This document shows positions 46,275 to 58,759 of a stretch of DNA of 64,000 nucleotides, piece after piece. The DNA lies in the NCBI GenBank assembly GCA_963082975.1, contig OY720346.1:48263296-48327295 (forward strand), read 5' to 3'. A model generated the notes under the pieces. The model searched no databases and was not told the DNA's origin. It saw only the letters and a program-made list of their open reading frames with translations. The position numbers and the translations under genes were made by a program. The stretch's first letter is position 1. Every line of letters begins with the position of its first letter. Source of the DNA: Labia minor. Lineage: Eukaryota > Arthropoda > Insecta > Dermaptera > Spongiphoridae.

Positions 46275-46921
46275 AATCTTATCATGCTAGCTAAAATTTT
46301 ATATTTGTAAATGGGTTTTCAGAAACCGCTGGATCGATTTTTTTGAAATTCACACCAGAGATAGTATTTATTAAGAAAAATCGAGTTTTCTTTATCAAAT
46401 CTCTGGGAAAAATCATCTTCATTAGTTTTTTCTTAATTTAAATGTATATATGTGACGTCACAGCCACCGCTTCTTATATTTTATTTATATATATATTATA
46501 AATAAAATAAAATTAAAAATATTTATGTTATATAAAAATCTGTTTTTTATTGCTGTACAGATTATTTACGGAGGAGCTGAATGACGAAATTGAATCTTCT
46601 AAACGTTGTGAAACAATTTCAAATAATTTAAATGTATCTATTAATGCAATAAAATCAGATTTGGATATAACATAAATATTTTTAATTTTATTTTATTTAT
46701 AATATATATAAATAAAATATAAGAAGCGGTGGCTGTAACGTCACATATATACATTTAAATTAAGAAAAAACTAATTAAGATGATTTTTCCTAGAGATGTA
46801 ATCAATAAAACTCAATTTTTCTTTATAAATACTATCTATGGTGTGAATTTCAAAAAAATCGATCCAGCGGTTTCTGAGAAACCATTTACAAATATACAAT
46901 TTTAGCTAGCATAATAAGATT
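46275..46921. repeat. Long imperfect inverted repeat (about 278-bp arms) related to R1
   Basis: 46275-46553 pairs with 46645-46921. Shared arm blocks include ATGCTAGCTAAAATT, AGAAACCGCTGGATCGAT, GAAATTCACACCA, GGAAAAATCATCTT and ATATGTGACGT(C/T)ACAGCCAC. The AT module ATAAATATTTTTAATTTTAT and the TGACGTCA site (46453) are the same as in R1, so this is a fold-back derivative. A flank at 46186-46210 reads CGGGACCCCGAGCCTCGGCTCGG. Confidence 0.8.
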
Positions 46922-48429
46922 ACATAATATATAACTATAATTATTAAAGAAAAATATTTAATTAAATACTAAGTTATTTGATTTTTATTTAAATATTTAA
47001 ATTATTATTTATATTATATATTTATATATATATACACAGGCAACGGCTCAAAGATTAGCGCAACCAACAAATGTCAATATTAAACATGAATTTATCGACA
47101 AAAGAGATCATTTCTTTAATTTTTTAATATCCACATCACAACAAAAATTCAAGTAAACTCCGCTCAAGGCAGATTACTAAAAAATGATCATTAGGTATAC
47201 GAAAAATATTATTTTCAAAGAACTATTTAATTAATTGCTGCAAACCACGATAAATGCAACGGGTTCAACTAGTTATATTAATATGAAAATAATATATACT
47301 TATATTTATTAATTAATAATTAATTTTATTTGGAAAGTTACCTTAAAAGAAAATGTTAAATAAAATAAATTTTAATTATATAATAAAAATATATTTTAAG
47401 ATTGCGAATAGGGAATAATAATAGATCGATATATCAGGGAATTAAGAAAATATTTTAAAAATTAGAATCGTATAATAAGATAAGTAAAGATTACTAAATA
47501 TAGCTAAATTTAATATTAAATTAATATTTTACACAAACACTTATATCAATATCTCTGTTAAAATGGTGGATGATCATGTAAAAATTAAGTTTATATCAAA
47601 ACCAAAATTCGAATTAGCTATTAATTTAATACTGGAAAATAAACTCGCCTTAATTTGTGTTTTTAGAGTATAATTATAGATGGTAATTTTACTTATACTA
47701 GATTTAAAAAAAAATTAAAGATTTACAATATAAGTAGATAAATATGAAAAATAAAATTGAATTGATTTTTAAATTAAATAATAATAATAATAATAATAAT
47801 AAATAAGATATATATATTTTAATTTCAATATTTTAACATTGCTTTTTTTCAAATTGAAAAATTCACATGGGGAACATATAGATAGATTTATTATAATAAT
47901 AATCATTATTTTTAGATTATTTTTGATTTTTATAAGTTCAATTATTTATAACATTTAAGTATGTTTTAATCGTTTTCAAAAATGGGTGATGATAAGATCG
48001 TATCAAAAAATAGAGTAAAAAATTTAAAAAAAATAGAGTAAAATAAAATAAAGAGCGTCATTGAACTATGTTTGTCTACTTAAAAACGATTAAAATTTAT
48101 TCATATTTAGTATAGAATTGAAAATTAATTTTTTTAAATCTATATATTTTATATTAAAATTGGGAAAACCATAAAATAAAATAAAATATCATAAAAATGT
48201 TATAAACAAAATGTTAAAATATTTAAGTATATAAAATTTTCAAAAAAATATTATAATTTAAATCTAAAAATATATTATATAATTTATAATTAAAAATTCA
48301 CTTAAAGCACAAATAAATAAATAAATATTCATTAAATTACATTTGAATATTAATAGTTGAAATTCATTAATCTTGTATTTTTTAAAGAAAATGATAAACA
48401 AAAATCTCTCTATCTTTAAAAATCAGTTG
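46922..48429. other. AT-rich, gene-free
   Basis: Nothing recognisable except (ATA/AAT)n near 47780-47805 and a small GC-richer patch at about 47037-47275. Confidence 0.45.
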
Positions 48430-48750
48430 GCATCCTTTTGAATGTCACCCTTTTATATCACTCTTGTGATTTCTTGTTTTTAACCCTCCCCCTCTCTTTC
48501 TTCCATTCCTCGCTCTTCCCATCTCTTGTTGTAATATTAAATCGACGAGTGCATACTAATCGGAATAGGGAAGCAATTAATGCGGGGCCCGTCGCTGTCG
48601 CCATTTCAAGATTGGCAATTTGTTTGATTGCCGGTTGCGATCCATCAAATTGCTTATCTCCAAGGCAACAGAGATATACCCCCCTCCCCCATCCTCATTC
48701 AGCAAGTCAGTCGCCAGGCTCCATTGATACATCACAAATTAACTAAGTTC
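48430..48750. promoter_or_regulatory. Candidate conserved non-coding island
   Basis: About 300 bp of non-repetitive, much less AT-rich DNA within a desert. It includes AAGCAATTAATGCGGGGCCC, GCGATCCATCAAATTGC and TCCAAGGCAACAGAG. The 102-codon + frame crossing it (48438-48746) resembles no known protein and begins in a C/T-rich tract. ATTA-type homeodomain cores and the composition suggest an enhancer, but this is inference. Confidence 0.3.
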
Positions 48751-49727
48751 TTTTTCTAAATTGCAATAAAGTAAAATTAAAAAAAAAAAAAAAAGTTAGT
48801 GAGTAATAAAAACCAATGAAATCTATTATGTTGACCAACATTATAAGAATATTCATTTGTAATGTATACAAATAAAAATCAAACCATCTTAGCTTTTAAT
48901 CAAATAGTTAAAAGAACATTTATAAAAAAATTTATTATCAATTTAATCAAATCAAATTAATGTGTTGTCTTGTATATTATTTAAATATTATAATTTTGAT
49001 CTCTAATTATAATGAAATATATAAAATTGAGTTGCGGAGTTCAGAGTGTGAATATCGTTCAAAGAGAGCTCTGGATATTTATATATTAACTCTGGCAATT
49101 GTGGATAGATTTAAGTGAGGAATATTTCAAATAAAAGAAAAATAAATATTGTGATTGAATTCTACCTTAGCCCTATTGAGAAAAATCACCAAGGAGGGAA
49201 AATACCATCCAAAGGGCTGACTTGAAAGAAAAAAAAATTAATCATTAATTCAAAGTCCAAGTAATTTAATTTTAATCATAAACATATATTCTTAAATGAA
49301 AATAGGTGAAATATTAATATAATATAGATATGGAATTAGAATATTAATATAATTGAAAAAAAAATTAAAATATAAATAATAATTTAAAATAAATTAATAA
49401 AAATGGAAAAAAAGAGTTGATGGATATGTTATGTATGTGGAAAGGACTTAAAAGAAATTATAATGTATATATGTAATTTTTTTAGTACGTAAGATTATTA
49501 ATGTATAACCGAAAAGGCTATAAATAAATAAATATAAAATTTTATATTTGTAAAATTGAAATTCGCCTAAATTATATTAATTATTGAAATATAAATTAAG
49601 ATGGCAAATCCTATTATTATAATATGAAATATATTAATAACAAATTTACCTAAAGAACAACGATAAATTTTATATTTAGTGATTAAAATTAAAAATAATA
49701 ATTATAATAATTTTTATTATGTTTATT

Positions 49728-49905
49728 ATTAGCTCCACTGACCTAAACTAATATTAGCTAATTTATTTGCTTTTATTAGATTATATTATCTTAAATTATT
49801 ATATTTTATGATAAATTTTGGTGAATTTGGTGAGGTTTGAACCTTCATCTTTTAGTTTACAAGTTCAGAATTTTAATATTAAGTTCCGGTCTTGATATCA
49901 ATAAA
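49728..49905 (-). mobile_element. SINE-A, copy 1 (tRNA-like head)
   Basis: On the minus strand: TTGATATCAAGACCGGAAC, then AAAATTCTGAACTTGTAAAC, GATGAAGGTTCAAACCTCACC (B-box-like GGTTCAAACC), then a body with GTTAGC/ATTAGCTAATATTAG and CCACTGA-like sequence. The same head and body recur at 53521. Confidence 0.7.
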
Positions 49906-51539
49906 AAAAAACAATTACCTCTAATTATTATAAATAAAAATACCCTAAAACTTTCCATATATGATTATGTTTTGACATACATTAATTTATTATTATTTAA
50001 TAAGTAAATTAAAAAAATTAATGTGTTTTTTTTGACTAAGATTAATAAATGAGATAAATTTAATTAATAAAAAAATATAAAGTTGAATAATCATTACGGA
50101 AAAGAATTTCAATGGTGATATTGACTGGTAATCACATTCATTCTTCGAGGAACAGGATATGTATCATGTAATTATACATGTCAATACATCCAATTCAATG
50201 TTCAATTGACGCTTTATGATTGATATTCTTACTAATAATAATAATAATTGGAGTATTATAAAGGAGCTATCCACGTTTGATCGTATATTGTCCTACTTAA
50301 AAAATACCAAATAATAATAATAATAATTAAAATCTAGAACCTAGAGATGATGGACATTTAAATTTAGATTTATTTTATCTTATTTATCTTTTTTTGCTTA
50401 AGTATATTATTATTTATGTTTATATATAGATATTAGTATCTATCGTTATTCCTCTTAAAGAAAAAGAGAAAATAGTTAAATGTAGATTTTGGAAAGTTTT
50501 TAATATTATATAATAAAAATCAATATTAAAATTATTAAAATAGCAATGAAACTAGAATAATTGTACGTTTTATTTTATATATAGATCTTTTTATACTTTA
50601 AGGTCCATTTCTAAGCTAAGTCAATTATTTGGGTTCATTTAAAAGCGACTTTTCAGGCTCACGTATCGCAAAAGCCCTTAGAGCTACGCAGTAGGGCCGG
50701 CTATAGTTTGAAACAAAGCCTCGCCCAAAGGCAATTTTAATTACTTAAACGGTTGTAAATTTAATTAGACGCAAAACTTGGCTTGAGTAAACTTGGAGGC
50801 TCCTTCTGCTCAAGAGAAGGGGATGGGGGTGGGGGGAAAGAAATGAGATGAGCAAGGATTGGGATGAGAAGAGTGAGGAGAAGTGGGGCTGAGTTAAGGA
50901 AGAAAGTACCTCGTTTCATCCCTCTTTTTCTTTCTCTTTCCTCTCACCCCCGCATTGCCTACATTTCCCTTAAAATATATCCTTAAGAAACTTTCGATTA
51001 TTTCGATCTTTTAAACTCAATCAAGAAAAGAGAGTGGGAAGAAAAAAACTCACCTTTCTTAATTTGCGATGATCAATGACTTTGACATAATTATTGATTA
51101 ACAAAAAAAAAATGTTATCAGATTTTTTATCTTGATAAAGCCTCAATAAATATTTTATAATGTTTTACTATATATATATAGCGGCAGTAAAATTTTAATT
51201 AAGAAGAAAAGTAAACCTTTTTAATTTGAGGGGAAATTATACCAATAATTATTTGTTAAAGATCTTTGACAACGTATGACTAAACTAATATGAAATTAAA
51301 AAATAATGATAATAATGAGGGTTTTGCTTTTTATTTATATATATGTATATATAAATTATTTTATTAATTTAAAGAAATATATATTATTTATATTGGAAAT
51401 TTCATTTCTAAGGTGATTTATAATTTTTTTATTTCATCCTCATTGTTTTTCAAGCTACTTTGGGATATTTACAGTGAAGAGATTTAAATATTAACAAATG
51501 TGTAATTTATAATAAAAATTTTGTATTTTGATTATAATA
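49906..51539. other. Gene-poor DNA with two candidate regulatory islands
   Basis: Islands at 50100-50235 (GGTGATATTGACTGGTAATC) and 50600-50990 (AAAGCGACTTTTCAGGCTCA, TTTAATTACTTAAACGG, a G-rich then C/T-rich tract). The rest is AT-rich. No coding evidence. Confidence 0.4.
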
Positions 51540-52046
51540 CAGTAGAGTCCCTATAAGTTAAATAAAAACACAAAATATTTCAAGTTATAGAAGTTTTAAG
51601 TTATCAAGGGTCTATGTTAGGGATAGGCGTATAGGTTAATAACATTTTTTTAAAGGCTAAATCATGTCGTTTCTTAAAATTCTCTAACCAGTCATTTCTG
51701 GCTTTGAAATTTTTGATTTTCAGCCAATTAGCGAACACTTCAGCTTTTTCTTTCAGTATGAGTCCACTAACACTGATGTTTTGTTTCGACACTGTTTGAA
51801 CCACATAAACAAACATTGTTCTAAAATAGGTAATTCGGCAATTTTTCGTCGTTTACATTGAAGACTTTCTCCTGATTCTTGTTTCTTCAAGATTTCATCT
51901 TCTGAGTGCCAATACAGAGATTACTTATTTAAGTTATAGAGGTTGCATATTTTAAGTTATTGAGGTTTTGGGCTCTGATGAGAAGGGAACATATTATTTT
52001 TTTGAAGTTATAGAGGTTTTTAAGTTACTGAGGTTTGAGTTCTACT
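51540..52046 (-). mobile_element. pogo/Tigger-type element, internally deleted
   Basis: Left end CAGTAGAGTCCCTATAAGTTA after TA; right end, reversed, AGTAGAACTCAAACCTCAGT, also next to TA. Both ends repeat AAGTTAT(A/C)GAGG-type motifs internally. The minus-strand frame 51604-51816 encodes a CENP-B-like helix-turn-helix: SVSGLILKEKAEVFANWLKI, FKARNDWLENFKKRHDLAFK. This is the N-terminal DNA-binding half; the DDE half is deleted. The unrelated fragment at 12386 holds the C-terminal half of a transposase of the same superfamily. Confidence 0.88.
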
Positions 52047-52319
52047 ATATATATAGTATAAATTTAAAATGAAGTAAAAATATCTAAAATATTTTTTTTA
52101 AAATTCTGATTAGTTTTTATTTTTGCCCCTGGAAGGTCGGCAACTATAAAACATTCCTACAAAATAAGATTTTGAATAAATGATTAAATCTGATAAATGA
52201 TTAATCGAAATTAGTTAATATTACTATATTTGTTATAAAGGCTGCTTGATGTGTAATAAATAAATATAATTTAAAATCATAAGAAAATCAATTGAAATTT
52301 TCATTATTATAATATTTCT
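52047..52319. other. AT-rich spacer
   Basis: Nothing recognised. Confidence 0.35.
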
Positions 52320-52600
52320 CTTCTTCGTTGTCGATAACTTCCTAGCGGAAGTGTCGTGGCCCTAATAACTCCAAGGAGTCATAGGGTGTTCATGGGAAAA
52401 TTTGACCGAAGTGGTTTCCCCTTGCCTTCTTCGGTGGGGCAGCCGATGTTAAATTGAATTAGATTTTTATATTTATTAATTTATTAAATTAAATTAAATT
52501 AATTAAATAAATATATAATCTTGAGTTCTATGCTGGGATTTGAACTCAGGCTTCCCCTGTGTAGAAATCTAGTACTCTACCCATTCAGCCAAGCTGCCCC
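52320..52600 (-). mobile_element. SINE-B (tRNA-derived head plus conserved-looking body)
   Basis: On the minus strand 52600-52520 reads GGGGCAGCTTGGCTGAATGG, GTAGAGTACTAGATTTCTAC, ..GAGTTCAAATCCCAGC, with clear A-box (TGGCTGAATGGGT) and B-box (GAGTTCAAATCCC) but no proper T-arm stem, so it is not a working tRNA. After an AT spacer the body is ACCGAAGAAGGCAAGGGGAA, ACCACTTCGGTCAAATTTTC, CCATGAACACCC. A GAAGGCAA-GGGGAAACCAC-type body occurs in SINEs of other animals, as far as I recall. Confidence 0.7.
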
Positions 52601-53520
52601 CTATTATAATATTTACATATAAAAATTTATATATTGATATTTTTAAGTGATTTGATGTAAAATATAAATAAAATAAATTTGCGGCCTAAAGAATATTATA
52701 TAAATAGTCTGTAAACAATTAATAGTCTGATAGAGGAATGTGGTTGCAAAAACCACAGCACCAGTAACTTTAAAGTTCAGTAACATCGCAGTCATATATA
52801 AATAGATCAAGTTATATAAGTTAGAATACACAATAAATATATTATAAAAAATTAATAGTTGAATTATAAAATAGAAAATAAATTTTATATTAATGAATAT
52901 GATAATAGTGTGAATTGGGATTCAAGTAATTCGGTGTACTTTATTAACTTACCTTAGAGAAAGAGATAGAGATCGATACTATTTTGTACAAGTATTTTTA
53001 AATAAAGTGTAATTTCCTGATAATTTTAGACACACTATAAATAAATAAAAAATAAAAATTAATTAATGAGAGAATAAATGAGTAATAAAATAATTATAAT
53101 TAATATAAATAATGAGTATTAAATTCATGTTTTACTCTTAGAGAAGTTCTTAATATACTGACTAAAATCATAAAATATATTTAAATAGTTAAAAAGTACT
53201 TAGGGGAAAACGAGGAAGATAATCCTCTTCCATTATTCTTAGAAAATATAATTTTTATCTCCTAATCCAATTATCATAAAAAGACATACAAATATAATGA
53301 ATTTAAACATTTTGAAAACTTTGTGATTCCTGAAGGATTGAAATTTTTCACCTCGACAGAGATTACAATTAATGATAAGAATGTTTTGGAGGATAAAGCA
53401 TCTCGATTATCTTTTTTTATCTTAAAACGTTGATTTATTAAATGGAAAAAGTATAAATATAAAATTAAATTTAAACTGATAAGAAACGATCGATTCTCAA
53501 AAATAAATAGATAACCAATT

Positions 53521-53712
53521 GTCCTTGATATCAATAGGGTAGTTTAGTGGTAAAATTCTGAACTACTAAACTAGAAGTTGAAGGTTCCAAACCACACCAC
53601 GTTCACTAAAATGTATTATATATCGTAAAGTAATGTAATGAAACCAAAGTAAATAAGTTAGCTAATATGAGCTGAGAATACCTGAACTAATAATAATCAT
53701 AATAAGAATTAT
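53521..53712 (+). mobile_element. SINE-A, copy 2 (tRNA-like head)
   Basis: TTGATATCAATAGGGTAGTT, TAGTGGTAAAATTCTGAACT (A-box region), GTTGAAGGTTCCAAACC (B-box region), then AGTTAGCTAATATGAGC and GAACTAATAATAAT. It matches the minus-strand copy at 49728-49905 through head and body. Confidence 0.75.
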
Positions 53713-56700
53713 TAATTTTATTATTTTTAATTAAATCATAAAACCAAACTTATTGTTTATCCTTATTATATAAGATATACATACATAGGTTTTATTGAGA
53801 AAGGTTTATCTTTGAAATAGGCTTTTAAGAAGAGGAAAAAGCTATTCATTAATTTTAAAAATTATTTATAATTTACTCAAATTTAATATTTTATTTTTTA
53901 AAATTAGTAGATTTTTTCTATTTCAATAACATGATAGTTTTATGCTTTTATGAACTGAAAAGGTTGGGTCAACGAGTTCACTTTGTGAATGTTTTAGTAT
54001 GGTTTTTATATTAAAGGCAAACCTGGCTTCAATATCTTATATCTCCATGGAACCTACAATGAAAAATAAGATTATAGAAGAAAAAGGATTGGATAACAAG
54101 GGCCAAGATTGCGATAGATGGGCTAAGTAGTTTTGTATTAAATCAATTTTTCTTGAGCGTTTACTTATTGGAAAGTAATTCATCTACTGCACATATCATT
54201 TGATTAATTATTTTAAAAAATCTTTTAAATTTGAAAAAAAATATTCTTTAATATTCATATATGCATATAGTTAATAAAATAATTATCAAAGATATATATA
54301 CATATCAATGAAACAATCAATATTCCCTTGAGGTATAAAGGGCCGAGATTGAAAATAATATTGCGCCGAGTATAGGGAGTTAAATTTTCTACCAATTACT
54401 ACACTCGTTGAAAAAATAAAAAAAAACATATATGCACTTATGCATTTATGCCTGTCAGCTTTTTCTCCCGGTAGAAAATTCACCTCCCTTTTAAACAGAA
54501 CAAATACAAAAAAAAAAATTACAATACTGAAATTATACAGCAAATTCAAAGTTAGAAATTCAATCGCGCTTTTGTTAGAAAGTTGTGATTTTTTTTATTT
54601 TTATTTTTTTTTTTTGCATTTGTAATTAGTTGATTAGCTCTCCAGTTCCCTTTGGGAGGTTTTGTAAATTATTACTTGACTCCTCTCATTGTTAACTTGC
54701 TCTCTATTTTGATAATTGTCTTAATTTCTGTCGGAATCAATCGTACATTCTCTCCCTTGATATTTCCAAAAAAAAAAATTCAATTAATAACATGACGTAC
54801 CACTCATATTTGCTCTAAAACAAGGACTCAGAATTTTTTTTTTTTGACATTTAGCTATAAAACGATTAGTTTAATGATGTGTATATAGACTTTAGAATGA
54901 TGCAGAAAGATACGAATATAAAAGAAATCAGAAATTAAGGAATTAGGAGAGAATAGAAATTGGATGGAGATGTGGAAAGCGAAGAATGAAGGAACAAATA
55001 TGAAACTACCAAACCTTATTTTAAAGTTGATTTTCTATTGTCAGGAATATTCATTTGATTTGTATAGGGAGTATTACTTAAATTATTTCTTAAAATGTAA
55101 TACTTAATCTGAAAAAGAGACATTAGTAGGAAAAAACGGTATATAAGCTTCAAATAACCGTTAATTAATCAAAATGTTTATTATTTTAAGAGGGTAAAGA
55201 AAATAAATTTCATTAAAATAACTAAAGAATTTATTAATTAACTGAAATCCCATGTGAAAAAGTCTGAAATCAATTATTTTTAAAGCGCATCTATTTGTTG
55301 GTAATTAAGCCAGGCACAATAGTAGATTGGAATAAAGGATTTTATATATATCTATATATTCTTGAAAGCTGCATTAACTAGATGAGGTCCATAATACCCT
55401 ATTGTCCCCTATCCTACTCCCCCCAACGCCGCTTTATTTTAGAGTGGGAAAGAGAATGTACTCGAAAAGATTAAAGTGCATCTCAATTGATGATTACATC
55501 TAGTATATACGTCTATAGTAACATGTAACGACTATACTAATTAACTATATGAACCAATTAAATACAAGTCTTTTAACAATTAGATATGACTGTACGTACA
55601 AAGTTTCATTTATTGATTAGAAAGAAAACAATCCAAGGTGTAGTGAAAAATAATTAATTATTAATTAATTAATGAATAAATAAATGAAAATAATAATTAA
55701 TTATTATTGTTTGATATCTAGAATTAAACTAATTTATATTGTATAATAAAATTTTTCAATTTCTCATTAATAATTAATTGTTATTTTTATTTATTTTAAA
55801 AAGAAAATCAAACTTTTTATTTAAATGTTTTTTTTTTGAAAAAAGTTAAAACTATTAAAGAGTAATTAAATTTTTTTGCTAATGGTATAAAATTTAATTA
55901 AATTAATATATACAGTGTCGAAGAAAAATTTAAACACAAAGAAAAAGTTGAGCTAGTAAGATATAAAAAATTTGAATGTATGAAATTAATTATTAAATAA
56001 ATATAGTTATTTTTAATTAAAAAACATGATTTTATGTTACATTAGTACTTTTTCGAAAATTTAAACTGAAAAAATGTCAATTCCATCATCAAAGCATTTG
56101 GAGTTTGAAATGTGAAATAGTGGCATTTTACATTACTGATATGTTCGAGGCTACTTATATGCAAGTAAGTTTTATATTCAAGAATGCAAATGTTTTATGT
56201 TTACTTCATCTTCCAGTTTGATATATATATATAAGTTGGTAATTAGTTTAGGTTAAATGACTTGACCAATGGATTCCTTAAAAAAACAATTTAATAAAAA
56301 CATATATACAAATTAAAAATATATACAAATTATATAACCCAGTTACCTTAAAAAAACAATTGGTTTTTAAAGTCAACACTTCATTTATTTTTACTATCAA
56401 AACCAGATATTATATTTATTAATATTTACCAACTATTCCATCTTTCAAATTAATTATTTAGCAAACAAGCATCTTTTAACAACCAAACACTACCAACCTC
56501 ACAGACACAAGTTCCCCGTAAACTCCAGAAAATATGAAATATTTTACATATATATATATATGTATATTAACTAAAATTTATTTTTAGTATTAAAAATATA
56601 CTTAAATATAGGTAAATATAATTTTTTAATTTTTATAAAAAATGAATTAAATTCTATATATTTTCTTATATGTATATTCTTATTATATAATGATTATAAT

Positions 56701-56958
56701 AAGTAATAATATATTACTTAAAATATAAAATATAAGAAAAATAAAAAATAATGAAGAATTAGATATTGATATGATATGATTATAATATCATTTATAAAAA
56801 TTAAAAGATTTTATTGAACTTTAGAATTTTTTTTAATATTAATAACATAATATTAAATAATAAGACATTTTAACAATGATATTTGGGGAGAGCTTTGTTT
56901 TAATTAGTTGTCAGCTATTCATGAAATATATGAAAATTTAAATAGAAAAATTACTCAC
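53713..56958. other. Gene-poor AT-rich DNA
   Basis: 54895-55010 contains a possible very old LINE tail (NRNWMEMWKAKNE reading). Less AT-rich patches at 53935-54130, 54420-54500, 54640-54740 and 55370-55460 are unassigned. Minus and plus frames at 54286-54625 overlap one another and are not supported. Confidence 0.4.
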
Positions 56959-57070
56959 CGATAACAGAGGGTCTTATGTCTGAAAATTACGAGGATCCTG
57001 CCTTCTTCAATATCACCGATCGTCTTTATGACATGCTGCCTCTTCGATTGTCCCCTTACATTTAGATAAC
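56959..57070 (-). CDS. Candidate internal exon (112 bp) of an unidentified gene
   Basis: On the minus strand a stop-free segment is bounded by a good acceptor (AACAATGCAG|) and a consensus donor (|GTGAGTAA). It reads (G)YLNVRGQSKRQHVIKT.., then DIEEGRILVIFRHKTLCYR. The composition is strikingly balanced for this region. The end resembles sequence just before a CCHC zinc knuckle in gag-like or zinc-knuckle proteins, which would make it a piece of a domesticated or decayed element. The + strand is also open (ATG 56976, MSENYEDPAFFNITDRLYDM..., stop at 57063), so the coding strand is uncertain. No partner exon was found. Confidence 0.4.
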
Positions 57071-57244
57071 CTGCATTGTTCGCATCCAAATGATTTATCT
57101 ATATATATAAAGGAGAGTGTATGTATGTAATTTGTTTACTTTTTTGCTGTCATAGAAACAAAAAAAAAAGAAATTTCTTACTTAACCGACACTTGGTAAT
57201 TTAGAATTATAAACAAAAACAATTGAACATCAAAAAGAAATTTC

Positions 57245-57990
57245 TCACTTAACCGACACTTATGTATACACGTAATGTATGATGGAATTGAGGCAGGAAA
57301 TAAGATTGTGATTGAAATTAATAGGGATAAAAGAAAATATTTAGTAAGAGAGAAAAACATTATTAACACACAAAGTCTTAACATACAAAATGTAGAATTT
57401 GAAAATGTAGAAAAATTTAAATACTTAGATTCTATAATTACAAAGGATAATAATATTGGATAAGAATTTAAATCGAGGTCGCAATCGGGTAACGTCTGTT
57501 ATCATACAGTAAAGAGGCTTAACTCATCAAAACTTTTATCAAAATGGATGAAAATTGAAATATTTAAAACAATTATTTTGCCTGTTGTATTATATGGGTG
57601 GTCCATGTTCTTGGGAGAAAGTAGATTTGGAGAATTTGATATTATAGGATTGTTTGCAGCATTTAAGGACCAAAGAAAGATGAGATCACCGGACTATGGC
57701 GGAGATGGCATAACGAGGAATTGCATCTCCAGATATAGTTAAGGTTATTAAGGTTATAAAATAGAGAAGGCTGGGATGGGAAGAGGTCATGCCTAGAATG
57801 GTAGATTAAAGATCGGTGAAATATATTTGGAAAAACCGATTGGGAAACGTCCTGTGTGATTGAGAAGACCAAGAACGTGGTGAGTGGACAATATAGGAAG
57901 GGACATGGGACAGATGGGACAGGGTAGGAGGTAGATGGTTATAGCTCAGACTTGGGGGTTACTTTCGAGATCCGTAGAGCCACATGGATA
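57245..57990 (+). mobile_element. LINE fragment, L1 family: reverse-transcriptase thumb to 3' end
   Basis: Degraded + strand reading: EFENVEKFKYLDSIITKDNN, a stop, then KSRSQSGNVCYHTVKRLNSS, KLLSKWMKIEIFKTIILPVV and LYGW. This is the segment downstream of the RT catalytic YxDD box in RTE/Jockey-like LINEs. The L1 tail follows at 57740-57990 (GGTTATAAAATAGAGAAGGC, GAAGACCAAGAACG, ..GTAGAGCCACATGGATAGAT), as at 8127. Longest L1 fragment in the window; several stops and frameshifts, plus an internal gap near 57600-57740. Confidence 0.8.
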
Positions 57991-58015
57991 GATAGATTGA
58001 TATAACAAATACAAT

Positions 58016-58747
58016 GATGATGATTAGCCATTTAGTCGAAGTCGACTTTCGGCCACTTTATGGATCTGTCTTCTCCATGCGTTCCTGTCTTCGACGATTA
58101 TTTTAAGTTCTGAGATCGTCATTCTGGTGGCCGATGTGATAGTATCAAGCCAACGTATTCTTTGCCGTCCTTTTCTTCTTGTCCCACTCACTTTACCTAA
58201 CATCATTGAAGTTTCCAGCGAATTTGCGCGCATAACATGGCCGAAAAAGGAGAGTTGTTGTTTGACGATTTTGCCCTCAAGCGATATTTTTGGCTTGATA
58301 CGGTCTAAGACCGTCTTATTTGTTGTCCGCGATGTCCAGGGAATACACAGTAGTCTTCTCCAACACCAAAGTTCAAAAGCGTCGATCTTTCTTCTTTCCG
58401 CTTTCTTGATTGTCCAACTTTCACATCCATAAGTTGCTATTGGAAAGACAATGGCGTTGACGAGTCTCATTTTCGTTGCAATGCTCACATCCTTGCTCTT
58501 CCAGATTTTATCTATTCCTTGCATTGCAGCCCGGCCGAGTGCAATCCGCCTTTTGATCTCTGGTCCAGATTCGCCGTTTCGATCAATTTTGGCTTCCAGG
58601 AAAATGAAATCTTGTACTGGCTCGATCTGTTCATTGTTGATCTTGATGTTTACTGCATCATTGCACGCCGTTGTCATTACTTTCGTTTTTTTGATGTTGA
58701 GGTACAGTCCCATGCGTTCACTCTCCTCTTGAACTCGTTGGATCAAG
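58016..58747 (-). mobile_element. LINE (family L2), 5'-truncated insertion with perfect 12-bp target duplication
   Basis: The open minus-strand frame runs from 58747 to TAA at 58024: LIQRVQEESERMGLYLNIKK, TKVMTT, the KTKVMTTACNDAVNIKIN region, FPIATYGCESW, AFELWCWRRLLCIPWTSRTT, FFGHVMRANSLE, GRQRIRWLDTITSATRM. These are the thumb and C-terminal domains of a non-LTR reverse transcriptase; the palm with YxDD lies in the missing 5' part. The frame is uninterrupted, suggesting a recent event. AACAAATACAAT flanks both ends (58004-58015, 58748-58759) and the 3' end is a short ATC repeat, as in RTE-like LINEs. Plus-strand frames here are shadows. Confidence 0.95.
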
Positions 58748-58759
58748 AACAAATACAAT

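Noticed and set aside
48438..48746. 102-codon + frame
   Set aside because: It begins in a C/T-rich tract, crosses compositionally mixed DNA and matches no family; no splice or promoter support.
52520..52600. Possible tRNA gene on the minus strand
   Set aside because: A and B boxes are clear, but the T-arm and acceptor stems do not pair and a SINE body follows; it is called a tRNA-derived SINE.
54286..54625. Overlapping 61-87 codon frames on opposite strands
   Set aside because: Mutually exclusive, low complexity, poly-Phe/Lys from homopolymer tracts.
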